Assembly (NCBI GenBank): GCA_018343915.1
Contig: JABRWF010000007.1
Location: 372,001 to 436,000, forward strand
Direction of reading: 5' to 3'
Length of the DNA: 64,000 nt
Origin: Agroathelia rolfsii
Lineage: Eukaryota; Basidiomycota; Agaricomycetes; Amylocorticiales; Amylocorticiaceae
The position numbers and the translations under genes are program-made. Below are positions 11,487 to 22,620 of the stretch, piece after piece (within the stretch, counting starts at the first letter, position 1; each line of letters starts with the position of its first letter). Under the pieces are notes generated by a model. That model made no database searches. It was given only the letters and a program-made list of their open reading frames with translations, and was not told the origin of the DNA.

Positions 11487-13271
11487 TCAGAACTGCGGGG
11501 ATGATCATAGTCAGAAGTGGATCAGAAACGATAACTCTAGGAAAGCGTACCCTGATCTGATATGTGCCACTAGCTTTCGTGAGATATCGCACCCACTTGA
11601 TGCTGTTGTAGTTGCTCTTCTCAAATACTTTCAAGAATCTCACGATCAGTCCCGAAGCAGTGAACATGAGCACCTGGAAGTCGACATCTATCGGAGGTCT
11701 CGCCCAGACCTGGCGCATTGTGGTTGTGGTCAGGTCGGCCGTAGCCGACAGATTACATTCCTGACCGCCTTGGATTCGGGGGATTCTGTATGGAAAAGGT
11801 CATTGAGAAATCTTGCTATGTTTTAGCCAGGCATGAACGTGACTTACTTCCAGACAATGACGTTCTCTGCAGGTTCATATTTGGCTTTTCCAACTGCAAC
11901 TTTACATTCGACAGAGGTCGTGTTCAATGGCGTAGGTATCTTCACAACAACGTTCGTCGCCGACAGTTTGTTGTTAAAATTCGTTCTCACGGCAACGGCA
12001 TATGACACTTGGGTAGTGCCAATCTCCGTTACTTGTGGTATGACACGTAGCGGAAGCTTGACGTTAGTTGTAGAACGATATCTGTTTTCCCACCCGTTAG
12101 TCAGCAGATGAATACAATAATGGTCGTACAAACCTCATCAGCTCAAATTCTCCATCTGGAGGGATGAAGACAATAGTTCGATCGGTGTCAAACTCGTCCA
12201 ACCGTACACACTGATGGAACCGGCAGTCATCAAGTTCGACAGCATCAACCGCCCCGCGCTCGTTTTTGTCGATGACGAGCTTATCATTAAGACCAAACTT
12301 GCACTCGGGCATGCCCGTCAAGTAGGCGCGCATTTGGATATGGCCATCGACATCGGCACGCAGCACCGTGCCCTTGGCGCTCATGCTCAAATTGACTGTC
12401 TCGACCACGTCCACGAACGCCTCATTTTTCTTGTACCGGACGTCCGCCCTGCGCCAGCTTGTCGCTCCTGTGGCTTGGCTCGTGATCTTGGACGATTCTT
12501 CCTAGCACAAGAGCGCGTCAGCGTCAGCACCGAGATTAGAGTCGTGTTTACATACAGCAGCGATGTTGGAAACGACGCTCTCTGTCGTGATGTACGATTT
12601 GAGTGTATCGATCTCACTATTCTGCGGGTAGCCAAAGTCAACGATCTCTGTTGAGAGTGTCAGATGAAGATGTGAGGAAACGAAAGGCCAAAATATTTTG
12701 CGAACCGTCGATTAACTCATATATTAGCGCAAAGTTGTTCTTGACCGCTTCCTCATCTATCTTGCCGAAGTAGGACTTGGCAATGTTGATGAAGCGATAG
12801 AGGTATTCGAACACGAGGGCAGCATTGGCGTTACTCCTGAAAATATCCATATTATAAAACAATCACATGCTACATATGTATAAGTTGAATAACCTACTTG
12901 GTCACTGCAACCACATAGAGATTGTTGGCCCGACAATGGAAGAAACTCGTTGAACCTAGAGTAATGATGGGTGATCGTACATCGCTGTTGGAAATGACTT
13001 GTATCCGGAAAACGTCTGCTATGGAGCGTCTATGAAACGATTGAGTAAAGCCTTGACACCTGTTAAAGGAACTGGCATGTACTTGAAGTCCGTGCGATAG
13101 AGTCTGGAGATGAGGACCTGTTGCAGTAGTCCATGTTTAGAACAACAAGTTACGGTGTGTGGGAATGACCTCACCTCTCCCTTCTGGTTAAAGACAAAGA
13201 ACGCCTAGAGTGACGGCGTTATTAACATATTCCTCTAAGCAAATGATGTGATTCATGCTCACAGAAATCAT
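11487..13271 (-). CDS. APM4: AP-2 adaptor complex medium (mu) subunit
   Basis: Clathrin adaptor subunit that binds cargo tyrosine motifs and PI(4,5)P2 at the plasma membrane. N-terminal longin part: [20 protein letters not shown] and [18 protein letters not shown], then [13 protein letters not shown]. The linker [17 protein letters not shown] keeps the threonine that AAK1-type kinases phosphorylate in AP-2 mu. The mu-homology domain has [86 protein letters not shown] and [18 protein letters not shown]. The NSE...LKSYITTE stretch and the WARPPI motif favour AP-2 over AP-1. First exon is only 9 nt (13271-13263, ATGATTTCT) and the last carries only TTC TGA (11492-11487) after an intron with acceptor ccccgcag. 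Roughly ten introns. An 18-bp or longer gap to the next gene's promoter is normal. Confidence 0.93.
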
Positions 13272-13626
13272 AGATGGTCGCGGTCATGCAGCACTGTTGC
13301 AAAGACGCGGCAGCCAGAGAATGGAGAGCGATCTAATTACACACCAGCGAATGCGGCCCGGCGCCGGAAGCGTCAAAAGTCGCGCTCACGTGCCCTACAA
13401 CATCCACCCGACCTGCGTGTGCTCTTGCTTCTCTGTCCTTGTTTAGAATCGTCTCCTAGTATATTAGAGCGGCCACGGCATATTCTCGGATGTGCACATA
13501 TGAAGCGGATTTTTTACAGGCCTCATGAGGGACATACTCAATAGGCGAGATGGTATAAATTAACGACTGCCAGGGGATCTATTGCCCCCAGGCTCTCTAG
13601 ATCCTCAGTTCAAAGGATCAGTCGAA
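13272..13626. promoter_or_regulatory. Divergent promoter of APM4 and the CE16 esterase; TATA box for the esterase
   Basis: A 355-bp gap between opposed starts. TATAAAT at 13554-13560 is 67 bp before the esterase ATG (13627), a normal spacing for a strongly expressed secreted-enzyme gene. The APM4 side is GC-rich (13350-13430) without a TATA box. No gene was found inside. Confidence 0.55.
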
Positions 13627-15013
13627 ATGGCCGCATTGAAGCTGTTGTTACCGCTCTTGGCTAGCTCCGTGATGTCTGCGTCAGGTGCAAGGACATACTG
13701 GAATACAACTGAGTAGGTTGAGGATACATATATCCTTAGTTAATTATATAACTTAACGAGTTGGTAGATATCTCTTTGCTTTCGGTGATTCATACACCAC
13801 GGATGGGTACAACATTTCCGCTGGAGTAAGCTCACCTGTTCCGGACTATGTGAGCCATGCTTTTTTTTTCTCTATACCAAGTGATACATTCTCAATGCAT
13901 GCATGGTTTAGACATCTTCAAATGGACAGAACTGGGTCCAGTATCTAAGCGGCACATACAACATCACACAAAACTTCAAGGCGTTTGATCTTGGCTCTGG
14001 AGGAGCTACCATTGATGCAGCCCTTGTGCCCCCATATCTACCTACGGTCTTGTGTGTCCTGTTTCCACATCTTGCTTCCTTTGCATCATAGCTCAGACGC
14101 AATTAGGTCAATTGTGGATCAAGTTTCTCAGTTTGATGAATATTTGGCATCTCACCCTGCCGGTGCCAACTGGAACAGCTCAAACAGCTTGTTTGCCTTC
14201 TGGATTGGCATAAATGATCTTGTATGTTTCTTATGCTAGATCTAAAAAAAGTCCAATACTCATTGAATGCTTAGGGTAACTCGATTGGCTGGGTATGTAT
14301 ACAAGACTTGGTATCATGGTTTTCGTTATCTCAGTCTATTTGGTATTTATACAGACGAACATAACCAGTGAGCCAGCCTTCTACAGCACGCTTATGGATC
14401 GCTACTTCGGTCAAGTTCGTATTCTGTCCTTAGTATTCAAACACGTCTAACACGCCACCACCCAGGTTGAGAACATTTACCAGAAAGGCGGCCGAAAGTT
14501 CCTTTTCTTGACCGTCCCGCCCACAAACCGAGCACCGCTCTGGATTGAACAAGGGACAGAGTGGACGACCAAGATGGCCGACGCTATTGCCGACTATAAC
14601 GGCCAGCTCGCCAGCAGAGTCAAGTCATTCCAGGCTAACCACACCGACCTGACGCAAGTGGTGCTATTCAACACTGGCAACGTGTTTAATACGCTGCTCG
14701 ACAACGCGGAGACGTTTGGATATGTGAACATTACGGGTTATTGCGAAGCCTACGCCAACGGTATTGCAGGAACAACGACCCAGGTTGCACCCTGTGCCCC
14801 GCTTGCTAACTATTTGTGCGTATCGTTTGTTATCCAAAAGATTTGTCAATATTAAAAAAAAAATGTTATAGCTGGCTGAACACACTGCATCCGCTTTACA
14901 CAGTTCACAAGTAAGTTGCTGTAAAGTGTTCTTGAGTAATTGCATGCTAATTGACCCGCAATAGTATCCTTGCCCATGCCATGTCCACGGCATTGAGTAG
15001 CCAGACGAATTAG
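13627..15013 (+). CDS. Secreted GDSL/SGNH esterase, carbohydrate esterase family 16 type
   Basis: Likely acetyl-esterase acting on plant-wall oligosaccharides. A hydrophobic signal peptide (MAALKLLLPLLASSVMSASG) starts at ATG 13627. The catalytic Ser block is LFAFGDSYTTDGYNIS (GDSY), followed by GGATIDAALVPPYLP, SLFAFWIGINDLGNSIGW (the Asn/Gly block III, GINDL), FLFLTVPPTNRAP, and the Asp-x-x-His equivalent in LWLNTLHPLYTVHNILAHAM. Several Asn-x-Ser/Thr sites suggest glycosylation. Seven or eight introns, including about 13709-13768, 13850-13912, a 55-nt one starting gtgtgt near 14051, 14222-14275 and 14289-14355. Ends SSQTN at 15013. Convergent with mL54, 300 bp apart. Confidence 0.88.
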
Positions 15014-15313
15014 ATTAAGCATACAGATAAAAAAAAAATAGATCATTTTAGCAAAACCAATTCTCATAGTGTAAAGCGGAGTGTGGTTGAAACAAGTTCA
15101 ATGGGCCACCACGCATAATTCAAACGCTTTCTGAAGTAGCTCTTCACCGCATGAGGATAATATCAATTTTAATCGCCTTATGACGTGAAATAATGTAGTC
15201 TGAAAAACATTGCGCAATGAAAGCCAGCGAAAATATCTAAGAGGAACATCAGGATGGTAAGCGCTTTAGAACTCCGTATACTTACACGTAAAAAAGAATC
15301 CCTCACAGAGAGT

Positions 15314-15759
15314 CTATTGTGTCTTCATGAAGTTCTGGTCCTTTATTCTCTGTCTGTTCTCCTTTCGCAGTTTCCTCTTTTGTGCAATACCGCCAGGACC
15401 ATCATCCTCATACACTTTGGGCTTGAGTAATTGCCATAACCAGGGTGGGTACTCTTCGTCCGGGAGAGCTAGAACAGGAGGCTGGCCCTTGAGATAGTTG
15501 AGCCCAACCAGCATAGTTTGCGGCGGACACGAGGACAAGGCTTCCGCTGACATATATAATTTATGTTACTACTTCGCCGGTGCACAAGTCATGGAAAGAG
15601 AAGTTTACGTTCTGCGCCCTTGGCCTTCGCGGCAGGAGCTTTAGAGGCAGTAGCAGGAGCAGGAGCAGGAGCGGCAGCCTTTGCTGCGTAGAAGCGATAT
15701 GATCCACGTGCAAAAGCAGAGGATGGTCGTAATCTCAGGACAGGCAAGAGTGAAGCCAT
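15314..15759 (-). CDS. MRPL37: Mitochondrial large-subunit ribosomal protein mL54 (MRPL37 in yeast)
   Basis: Small basic mitoribosome protein. Exon 1 (from ATG 15759) gives MASLLPVLRLRPSSAFARG, an Arg/Ser/Ala-rich matrix targeting peptide, then an Ala/Pro/Lys linker. One intron lies near 15605-15552. Exon 2 carries the mL54 core: SSCPPQTMLVGLNYLKGQPP, LPDEEYPPWLWQLLKP, and a basic C-tail IAQKRKLRKENRQRIKDQN ending FMKTQ. The SxCPxGTxLxGLNYLK and YPxWLWxLL patterns are family hallmarks. An in-frame extension reaches 15846, but ATG 15759 gives the better targeting peptide. Divergent from ILV2, also mitochondrial. Confidence 0.86.
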
Positions 15760-16092
15760 TTTGTTGCTAGCAGTTGCAGTATAGGCAGCAATAAGTGGTA
15801 CCCAAGAGACTCTGGATGGAACGTGACCGAGATGGCCCGGAAGCATATATCATGTGACTCAGTAGACTAATTAGACGCGTGTATTACATAATACACTCGA
15901 ATACTCGGCCGGAAGCATGGCTTGCAATCGGAATGCTCGGCCGAGAGAAAATGACTCCTGCCTATACTCCACTTCCATAGCAGTCCGTGACTCGAAACAC
16001 GGCTTGTCCTCTAACACTCACTCGCCTCTTCGTCTCGCCCACTGGGGCATTTTCAGTTTCTCTTGTCTCTCTTTCCTGGTCCATCTGCCAAA
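15760..16092. promoter_or_regulatory. Divergent promoter of mL54 and ILV2
   Basis: A 333-bp gap between the two start codons. CACGTG-like and CGG triplets occur (for example gaatactcggccgg at 15899-15912 and again ctcggccgag at 15938-15947), but no factor can be assigned. Both products go to the mitochondrion. Confidence 0.5.
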
Positions 16093-18390
16093 ATGTCCTT
16101 CTCTTTGCGCGCACGTCGCATCTCCCAGTCGCCCTCTACCTCATTCGTGCGATCCAAGTCGACCTCGACCATTTCCTATGAAGCAAAACTCAGGGTGAGG
16201 GAGCACGCCAGACATATCAGCAGATCGACCGTTCGACCTGCTGTAGCAGCACCCTCGATGTGTGTACTTCACTGTCTAGCCAGCCGTTGGTTGGTTGCTC
16301 ACACCACATTGTAGTCGACCTGCACCCTCCCCAAATTTTCAGCAGCTACCAACACGGAACAATGTTCCGGTTCCCCTCGTAGGTCCGGCCCCGGGTGCAC
16401 ACTTGGACGAGTCTTTTGTCGGCAAGAGTGGCGGCGAAATATTTCACGAGATGATGATTCGACACAACGTCAAACACATCTTTGGCTACCCCGGAGGCGC
16501 CATCCTGCCCGTTTTTGATGCTATCTACAACTCGAAGCACTTTGACTTCGTCTTGCCTCGTCACGAGCAAGGGGCCGGTCACATGGCTGAGGGCTATGCC
16601 AAGGTCTCTGGCAAGCCCGGTGTCGTCCTGGTCACATCCGGCCCAGGTGCAACGAACGTGATCACGGCCATGCAAGATGCCATGAGCGATGGCGTGCCCT
16701 TGGTCGTTTTCTGTGGTCAGGTGGCTACTTCCGTTATCGGCTCGGATGCATTCCAAGAAGCAGATGTCGTCGGCATCTCAAGAAGTTGCACGAAATGGAA
16801 CGTAATGGTCAAGGATATCGCGGAGTTGCCCCGTCGCATCAATGAAGCCTTCAAAATTGCTACTAGCGGCCGTCCTGGACCCGTTTTGGTCGACTTACCA
16901 AAAGACGTAACTGCTAGTGTCTTGCGCACTGCACTCCCTTATAGGGCTACAACGCCCGGTGTCGATCTCGGCCTTCCCACCAACCCCCTGCAATCGCATC
17001 CGGATGTCGATGTCTTGCTCGTTAAGCAAGCGGCTGATCTCATCAATCAGGCTCAACGCCCCGTTATCTATGCCGGCAATGGCATCCTGGCTACTCCTGA
17101 AGGACCTGAACTGTTGCGCAAGCTCTCCAAAGATGGCAACATCCCCGTTACGACAACATTGCATGGTCTGGGTGCTTTCGATGAGCTGGATGAGCGCAGC
17201 TTGCACATGCTCGGTATGCACGGTAGTGCCTATGCCAATCTCGCCATGCAGCAGGCCGATGTTATCATCGCTCTCGGTGCTCGATTCGATGACCGTGTGA
17301 CGGGCAAACTTGACAATTTTGCTCCTGCCGCTCGTGCGGCTGCACTCCAGGGCCGTGGCGGTATCATCCACTTCGAGATTCAGCCCAAGAACATCAACAA
17401 GGTTGTCGACGCCAGCATACCTATCCTTGGCGACGTCGTAACCAACCTGGGCGCTCTCGTCCCCATGGTTCGCTCATCACCTCGTGAGGCATGGTTTGCT
17501 GACATCAAGACCTGGAAGGCGAAATACCCCTTCACATATGTCAAAAGCAAACCAACAGAGGGGGAAAAGGTGAAGCCGCAGGAAGTCATCGAAGAACTGG
17601 ACAAACAAACGGCGAGCTACAAGGATGATGTGATCATCACCACGGGCGTCGGCCAACATCAGATGTGGGCGGCACAACACTTCAGATGGAGACATCCTAG
17701 AACGATGGTCACTTCCGGTGGATTAGGAGTAAGTAAAGTTTGTCTTTCGGTCCTGAGCCATCATCATTCTGATGGCTCCTTTGCTGCTTAGACTATGGGC
17801 TTTGGACTTCCTGCGGCCATCGGCGCCAAAGTGGCTGCTCCTACAAAGACGGTTGTGGATATCGATGGGGATGCTTCTTTCAGCATGACGGCTATGGAAC
17901 TTGCGACGGCATCACAGTTCAATGTTGGCGTCAAGGTTCTCGTTCTCAACAACGAGTTCCAGGGTATGGTTCAGCAGTGGCAAGGTGCGTCTTTTCCGGT
18001 GCACAGCATTCATACAGATCATGTGCTAATGCCTGCATGGACAGATCTATTCTATGATGCCCGCTACTCGTCCACCCGCATGACAAACCCAGACTTTGTC
18101 ATGCTCGCCAAGGCGATGGGCGCGCATGCGATTAGGTGCAATAACGCTTCAGAACTGCCCGAGAAAATGAAGGAGTTTTTGGAGTACGACGGAAACAGGC
18201 CCGTGTTGATGGAGTGCATTGTTGATTCGACCGAGCACGTGTTCCCAATGGTATGCATGAATTGTTGATCATACTGCACATTATGATACTGACAGGTTGT
18301 TTGCTCAACCCTTAGGTTCCTGCGGGCAAAGCGCTCCACGAGCAGATGCTGCACCCAACCCTGAGAGAGGCATCCAAAACAAAAGCGTGA
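16093..18390 (+). CDS. ILV2: Acetolactate (acetohydroxyacid) synthase catalytic subunit, mitochondrial
   Basis: ThDP, Mg and FAD enzyme making acetolactate or acetohydroxybutyrate, the first shared step of Val/Leu/Ile synthesis. N-terminal targeting sequence rich in Arg/Ser (MSFSLRARRISQSPS). Intron about 16259-16314. The ThDP Glu/Gly region is HIFGYPGGAILPVFDAIYNS; then GYAKVSGKPGVVLVTSGPGA, RSCTKWNVMVKDIAELPRRI, GARFDDRVTGKLDNF, TTGVGQHQMWAAQHFRWRHP. The ThDP/Mg motif is DIDGDASFSMTAMELATASQ ... LNNEFQGMVQQWQDLFY. Introns also near 17731-17791, 17984-18043 and 18250-18314. At the position of Arabidopsis Pro197 (yeast Pro192) this protein has Ala (GQVATS, codon GCT near 16723); Trp of the QQWQ motif and the Ala of GGAILP are kept. 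Ends EASKTKA. Confidence 0.96.
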
Positions 18391-19271
18391 AAACTCGCGC
18401 GCAAAAACTTTTTTTTTTTTTTTCATAAGTGAACATTACGATTCTTTTACACATTTCTGCAAAAGGGCATCAACTGCCACATACTATCATGCCTCCTTAC
18501 CCAGTCTTCCTTTTTAATTGCAGTCATTTCTACAATTTCTCCGTTATCGACCTAGGCAATATAGTTTTACAAATCCTAGGCTATCCACCAACCTGATCTT
18601 CTTAACCAGCTGACGCGTTTACTTTTTACTTCATTTGAATCATTGGGGTTTATTATTCTTTCCGTGATCAGCGCTGCTGCTGCTCCCGGTGGTCCTATGC
18701 TGGCGTTATTACTTACCCGTACGTGTCATCGAGAAAACAAATGCCATGCGCCCTTGTAACATTATCCATCAGTATACACACATACGCACACTCAAATCTG
18801 GATTATATTTTGTTTAGAAAAAAAGAAAAAGGCATTTTTGTTTCGTAAGCTATTATTTTAGCGAGTGTCCGTTTATGGTCTGTCAGTAGAACGCAAGAGT
18901 ATTAGATTATTTAGATCAGTATGTCATTATCTTCAAAGACACCAAGACTCGGAGTAGCCTGAGAACCTCAAGCTTCTATAGCGGATGCGCGGCCCGGCAT
19001 TTTCTTTTGCTTGTATGTGTTGATGTTTTGGCCTGCTTCCGCTATAGACGCTTGAGGAATTTAGCCTATGGACAGCGCTTCCATAGGGACTGGGCACTTT
19101 TCGCGCGCGTCGTGTGCCAGTCTGCCTCCTACTTCAACGGCTAGTATCTGTTTGATCGACGACCAACTTTAATTTGAAATACCTCATACTCATATTATTC
19201 TAGTCTTTAATATCATGTCAGATCTACCAGCAAAAGTCTGTTTATAATATTAAATTTGGAATTTTCAGAGA
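18391..19271. other. Intergenic: ILV2 3' flank with a foldback repeat
   Basis: AT-rich, with a T20 run at 18403-18422 and no recognisable gene. It contains the inverted repeat listed separately at 18966-19057 and leads into the RecQ relic. Confidence 0.5.
18966..19057. repeat. Foldback repeat, 20-bp arms, 52-bp loop
   Basis: CCTCAAGCTTCTATAGCGGA at 18966-18985 is the reverse complement of 19038-19057 with one mismatch (T/G at arm position 9). A 92-bp hairpin of this sort is typical of a small MITE or its remnant. No clear target-site duplication was found on its flanks. Confidence 0.75.
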
Positions 19272-19274
19272 GTG

Positions 19275-20345
19275 ATGTCAACGAGCGAAGATTTGTCTGC
19301 TTCAAGTTCATCACTTGGACCCCGGTCTACCAACCCAGATCTACGTGAACTCATCAAGCTTGCTTGCCTGATAAAGACCGGTCTCACGCCCTATGAATGG
19401 CAAATCGACGTTACCGAGACACTGTTAAGCCAACGTGACTGTATTGTGATTGCAGGCACCCGAGAGAGCAAAACCCTGCCATTTGTTTTGCAGTGCTTTA
19501 CAAAGCCTGATGTCATTGTATTCGTCATATCTCCTCTTAATGCACTCTAGGAAGACCTGCAATCAGAGCTTTGATAACTATACGATTAGGCATCGCGCTT
19601 CAGACGATGAGGCTTGAAGGCAACTGCTGTCGATTCAATACCCTCCGAGGAAATTTCGAATCTCGAATTTCAGGATGTACTTGCATCTTCCGAAAATGCT
19701 CCATCAAGCGATCATTCACAGCTAGTACTCATCAAGCAGGATTTTGCATCAAAATGTATCGTTATCATCGACGAAGCTCGCTGTATCCCTAGCTGGGGGC
19801 CTGATTTCCGTCAAGCATTCGGAAAGCTAGGCAACCTTTAAGCATATATGCCTGCAGGCATTCCCTTTCTTATCGTATCTGCAGCACTCACTCCCGTATG
19901 CTATGTAATGTACAATCCTCACTTCGCAATAATGGAAAAATAGAGAACTTTAATACACCGAGGGAACTTTTGCTCTAATTTAGTATGGAAGGTACACAAA
20001 ATGAAGACAACAAGCTGCGGGTACGAAGAGATCCTGCCATATACCCTTCTCCAGTCAGACAAAGCTGGCTCTTTTGTCCTTCGCCCAATACAACTTCTTG
20101 TCTACTTTAATCAAATTATTGATTGTATGCTCATCTGTGGCTTTCTTCGATCAAAACTACCAAATGACCCAGATACTCATTACCAAGTCCAGCCTTTCAA
20201 TGTTGTGACTTTATGCCTGGAAAAGTACGCGTAATCATCTGTACGGAAATTACACAACTGCTGGCTACAAGAGCAAGACTATGACATTCTCAAGTACTAT
20301 CACGACAAGGTCAAGCAAAAGGCATCAGATTCACTACGACAACGG
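19275..20345 (+). pseudogene. RecQ-like DNA helicase relic
   Basis: Broken remains of a RecQ/Sgs1-type helicase of the sort expanded in Agaricomycete genomes. Recognisable in order: GLTPYEWQIDVTETLLSQRD (Q-motif-like), DCIVIAGTRESKTLPFVLQ (Walker A decayed from GxGKT to GTRESKT), VIVFVISPLNAL and then an in-frame TAG at 19548-19550. In another frame come CIVIIDEARCIPSWGPDFR (DEAH box changed to DEAR) with a stop at 19839-19841, then FLIVSAALTP and, further on, CGFLRSKLPNDPDTHYQVQP with a stop near 20232. At least three stops or frame changes and loss of the Walker A lysine context mean no active helicase. ATG 19275 is given for reference only. Confidence 0.8.
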
Positions 20346-20443
20346 CAGCGATGCCACCGCTATTGTATATCTCTATTTTATTATGTACTACAGCCTAGTA
20401 CATAACATGACCATGTCACGAGACTATATGATGGTCTGACCTT

Positions 20444-21620
20444 TTACGGCTTGAAGCTGTATCCCTTCTCCCTGGCAATAGCTACAAAGTCCAGCGTGGA
20501 TAGCTGTTTACCCGTCACCTCGTCCACCAGCGTACACTCGACCTTGTCGCCCACATCGACAGGACCGATGCCGGATGGTGTGCCGGTCAGGATAAGGTCA
20601 CCCTCCTATAGCAGTAGCAGCAATAGCGTTGGATAAAAAGAGTGTGAGGGTTAAAACGATTCGTCAGCTGGTTGTGTATCTTATTGGCCAATGGTGCGAG
20701 GCATCGCAGAAGAAGACAGGGGCGCAGTCAGCCCTCTTACCTCAAGTGCCATAATGGAAGAAACGTGTTCGATCAGGCGGGGAATTTTGAAAATCATATC
20801 AGCCGTGGTACCGTCTTGCTTGACTGCGCCGTTGATCTGTGGGTGGGGGTGGGAAGTAATATCCCAGTCAGGATGCAAGTTGCGTTTTTTTTTTGTGCGC
20901 TCAAAGACAAATATCTTGCCTTTAGTTTCAGACCGAGCTTAGTTGCGTCGGACACCTTGTCCTTGGGAATAAAGTCCCTATGAATATGGAGTGAGTGGTC
21001 GTGGAAGTGAGGGTGACAATGTAACGAGTTATCTGTTACCCTACGGGTGTGAAGGTGTCAAAGCCCTTCACGGCAGACCAAGGGAGACCTCTTTTCTTGA
21101 CGTCCTCTTGCATGTTGCGGGCAGTCATATCCACGGCGAGTGCTGTCCCCACCTTCGTCAGTCCAGGGCAAGCCAGACATGATAATAAAAAGCGTGAATG
21201 AAAACTTTACCATAGCCAGCAATATGCGACTCTGCGTCAGCCTGTGAGATGTCCCTGCCACCCTTGCCGATAACGAGGCCGAGTTCGACTATTCACGCAT
21301 ATACTTTCAGAAGAGGAGCCATAGTCAACAGTTGCGGCAAGAGCGCACCTTCATGATGTGCTACAACACCCTTGGGGACTTCAAATTGGCCTCCAGACGC
21401 GAGGTAGCTGGTAGTGGGTTTCAAGAAAAAGAAGGGCTCCTTTGGCGTTGGATTGTTAAGCTCCTTGACGTGGTCAAGGTAATTACGACCAATGGCTACG
21501 ATCTATGCCGGTGAACGGGAGAATAATATAAGGGGTGGGATATACTGGTGAGGAGATGTTAAGGATGGATGTATTTTGACAGACCTTCTTCCCTTGACGA
21601 ACAAATGCAGCAGCAGCCAT
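20444..21620 (-). CDS. FAHD1: FAH-family hydrolase/decarboxylase (FAHD1-like acylpyruvase / oxaloacetate decarboxylase)
   Basis: Mg-dependent enzyme that cleaves acylpyruvates or decarboxylates oxaloacetate, usually mitochondrial. Spliced protein: [66 protein letters not shown] (the HxxE...E metal ligands HHE and E), [75 protein letters not shown] and the end KGYSFKP. All family blocks are present, so the gene looks intact although relics flank it. Introns near 21585-21506, 21350-21290, 21210-21148, 21050-20978, 20925-20838 and 20742-20607. Start ATG 21620 gives a short N-terminus without a strong targeting signal. Confidence 0.9.
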
Positions 21621-22170
21621 GACGATGAAAGGATTTAAAGAAGGACTCAAGGACTTGCCGGTGCGACTGGAGTCAATGAAGTCGTGCTTAAGCTGACAGC
21701 CCGGCCGCAGCCGCCGGGATTGACGATCACAGGCTCGGGAAGTGGCCGTAGCCGGCCCGGACCATGCCAATTGGAATCAATATGCATTTATACTCAAAGT
21801 CGACTGGTCACGCAGCCGCCAGTGGACTGCTCATACTCCCTAACCTTTTTCCGGCCTCAAGAAGAAGCTCCTCAAGGGTCTTATGCCACTGCCTCTATCT
21901 TCAAATTTCAGTTTCAACTCAGGATTCAAATCGGAAATCTCAGCTACCAGAAGTGGCCATCTGAAATTTTGCGTAGTATACCCACTGAAGCTATGTATTG
22001 TGGTATCCACCAGCCAGCTCCGAATCCATTGCTATCTATAGATATAGTCCGATCTTGGGATCAATGTTCGTGCATACTCATCATGGTCCGCTGGTGATCG
22101 CCAATCTTTGAGGGTGCTTTAGTTACCGATAGGCCAGCTCAATGATGTATTCTTTTACATCATCACAACT
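21621..22170. other. Intergenic, promoter of the FAHD1-like gene and flank of the P450 relic
   Basis: No coherent coding sequence on either strand; short open frames here show no family motif. Part may be decayed P450 sequence, but this could not be shown. Confidence 0.4.
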
Positions 22171-22620
22171 TTGGTAACCCTTGGAAGTAACAAGCTAGCT
22201 CAGACGGTCATCTCCCAAAGCGGGATCTACGTCCACTTGGATCCCATAGTGTTCCCGAATCCGCATCAATTCAATCCCGACAGATGGCTCTATCCTGAAG
22301 TCAAGAATATGGAATCATCGATTGTATCGTTCTCTAGAGGAGCTCGCAGCTGCCTTGGTGTAAAGTGAGTTACAGTTGTACTCTGTGTCTATATTGGTAA
22401 CGTCATAAACCATAAATTTATCAAGTTTGGCGTGGCATGAGCTGTATCGGATATTTGGCACTATGCTCAGAAAGGTCGAACTTTCATCGTACAAGACATC
22501 GTATGTTCTAGTCTGTCCATCATTGTTCACACGAACTCATACCCTTTTTATCTCAAGCGAAGATGATTTTAAGGAATATGATAATTTCTTTGCCTCAATT
22601 GACAATTGCATGTAATTGTA
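22171..22620 (+). pseudogene. Cytochrome P450 C-terminal fragment
   Basis: Only the last quarter of a fungal P450 remains. Visible: SGIYVHLDPIVFPNPHQFNP, FNPDRWLYPE (the PERF-region FxPDRW) and the heme loop SFSRGARSCLGVK with its Cys ligand. After an intron starting gtgagt at 22363 the last helix-like exon reads LAWHELYRIFGTMLRKVEL, SSYKTSYE and, after another splice, DDFKEYDNFFA. No I-helix AGxDT, ExxR or membrane anchor was found upstream, so this is a truncated relic rather than a working monooxygenase. It lies next to the RecQ relic in a decayed stretch. Confidence 0.78.
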
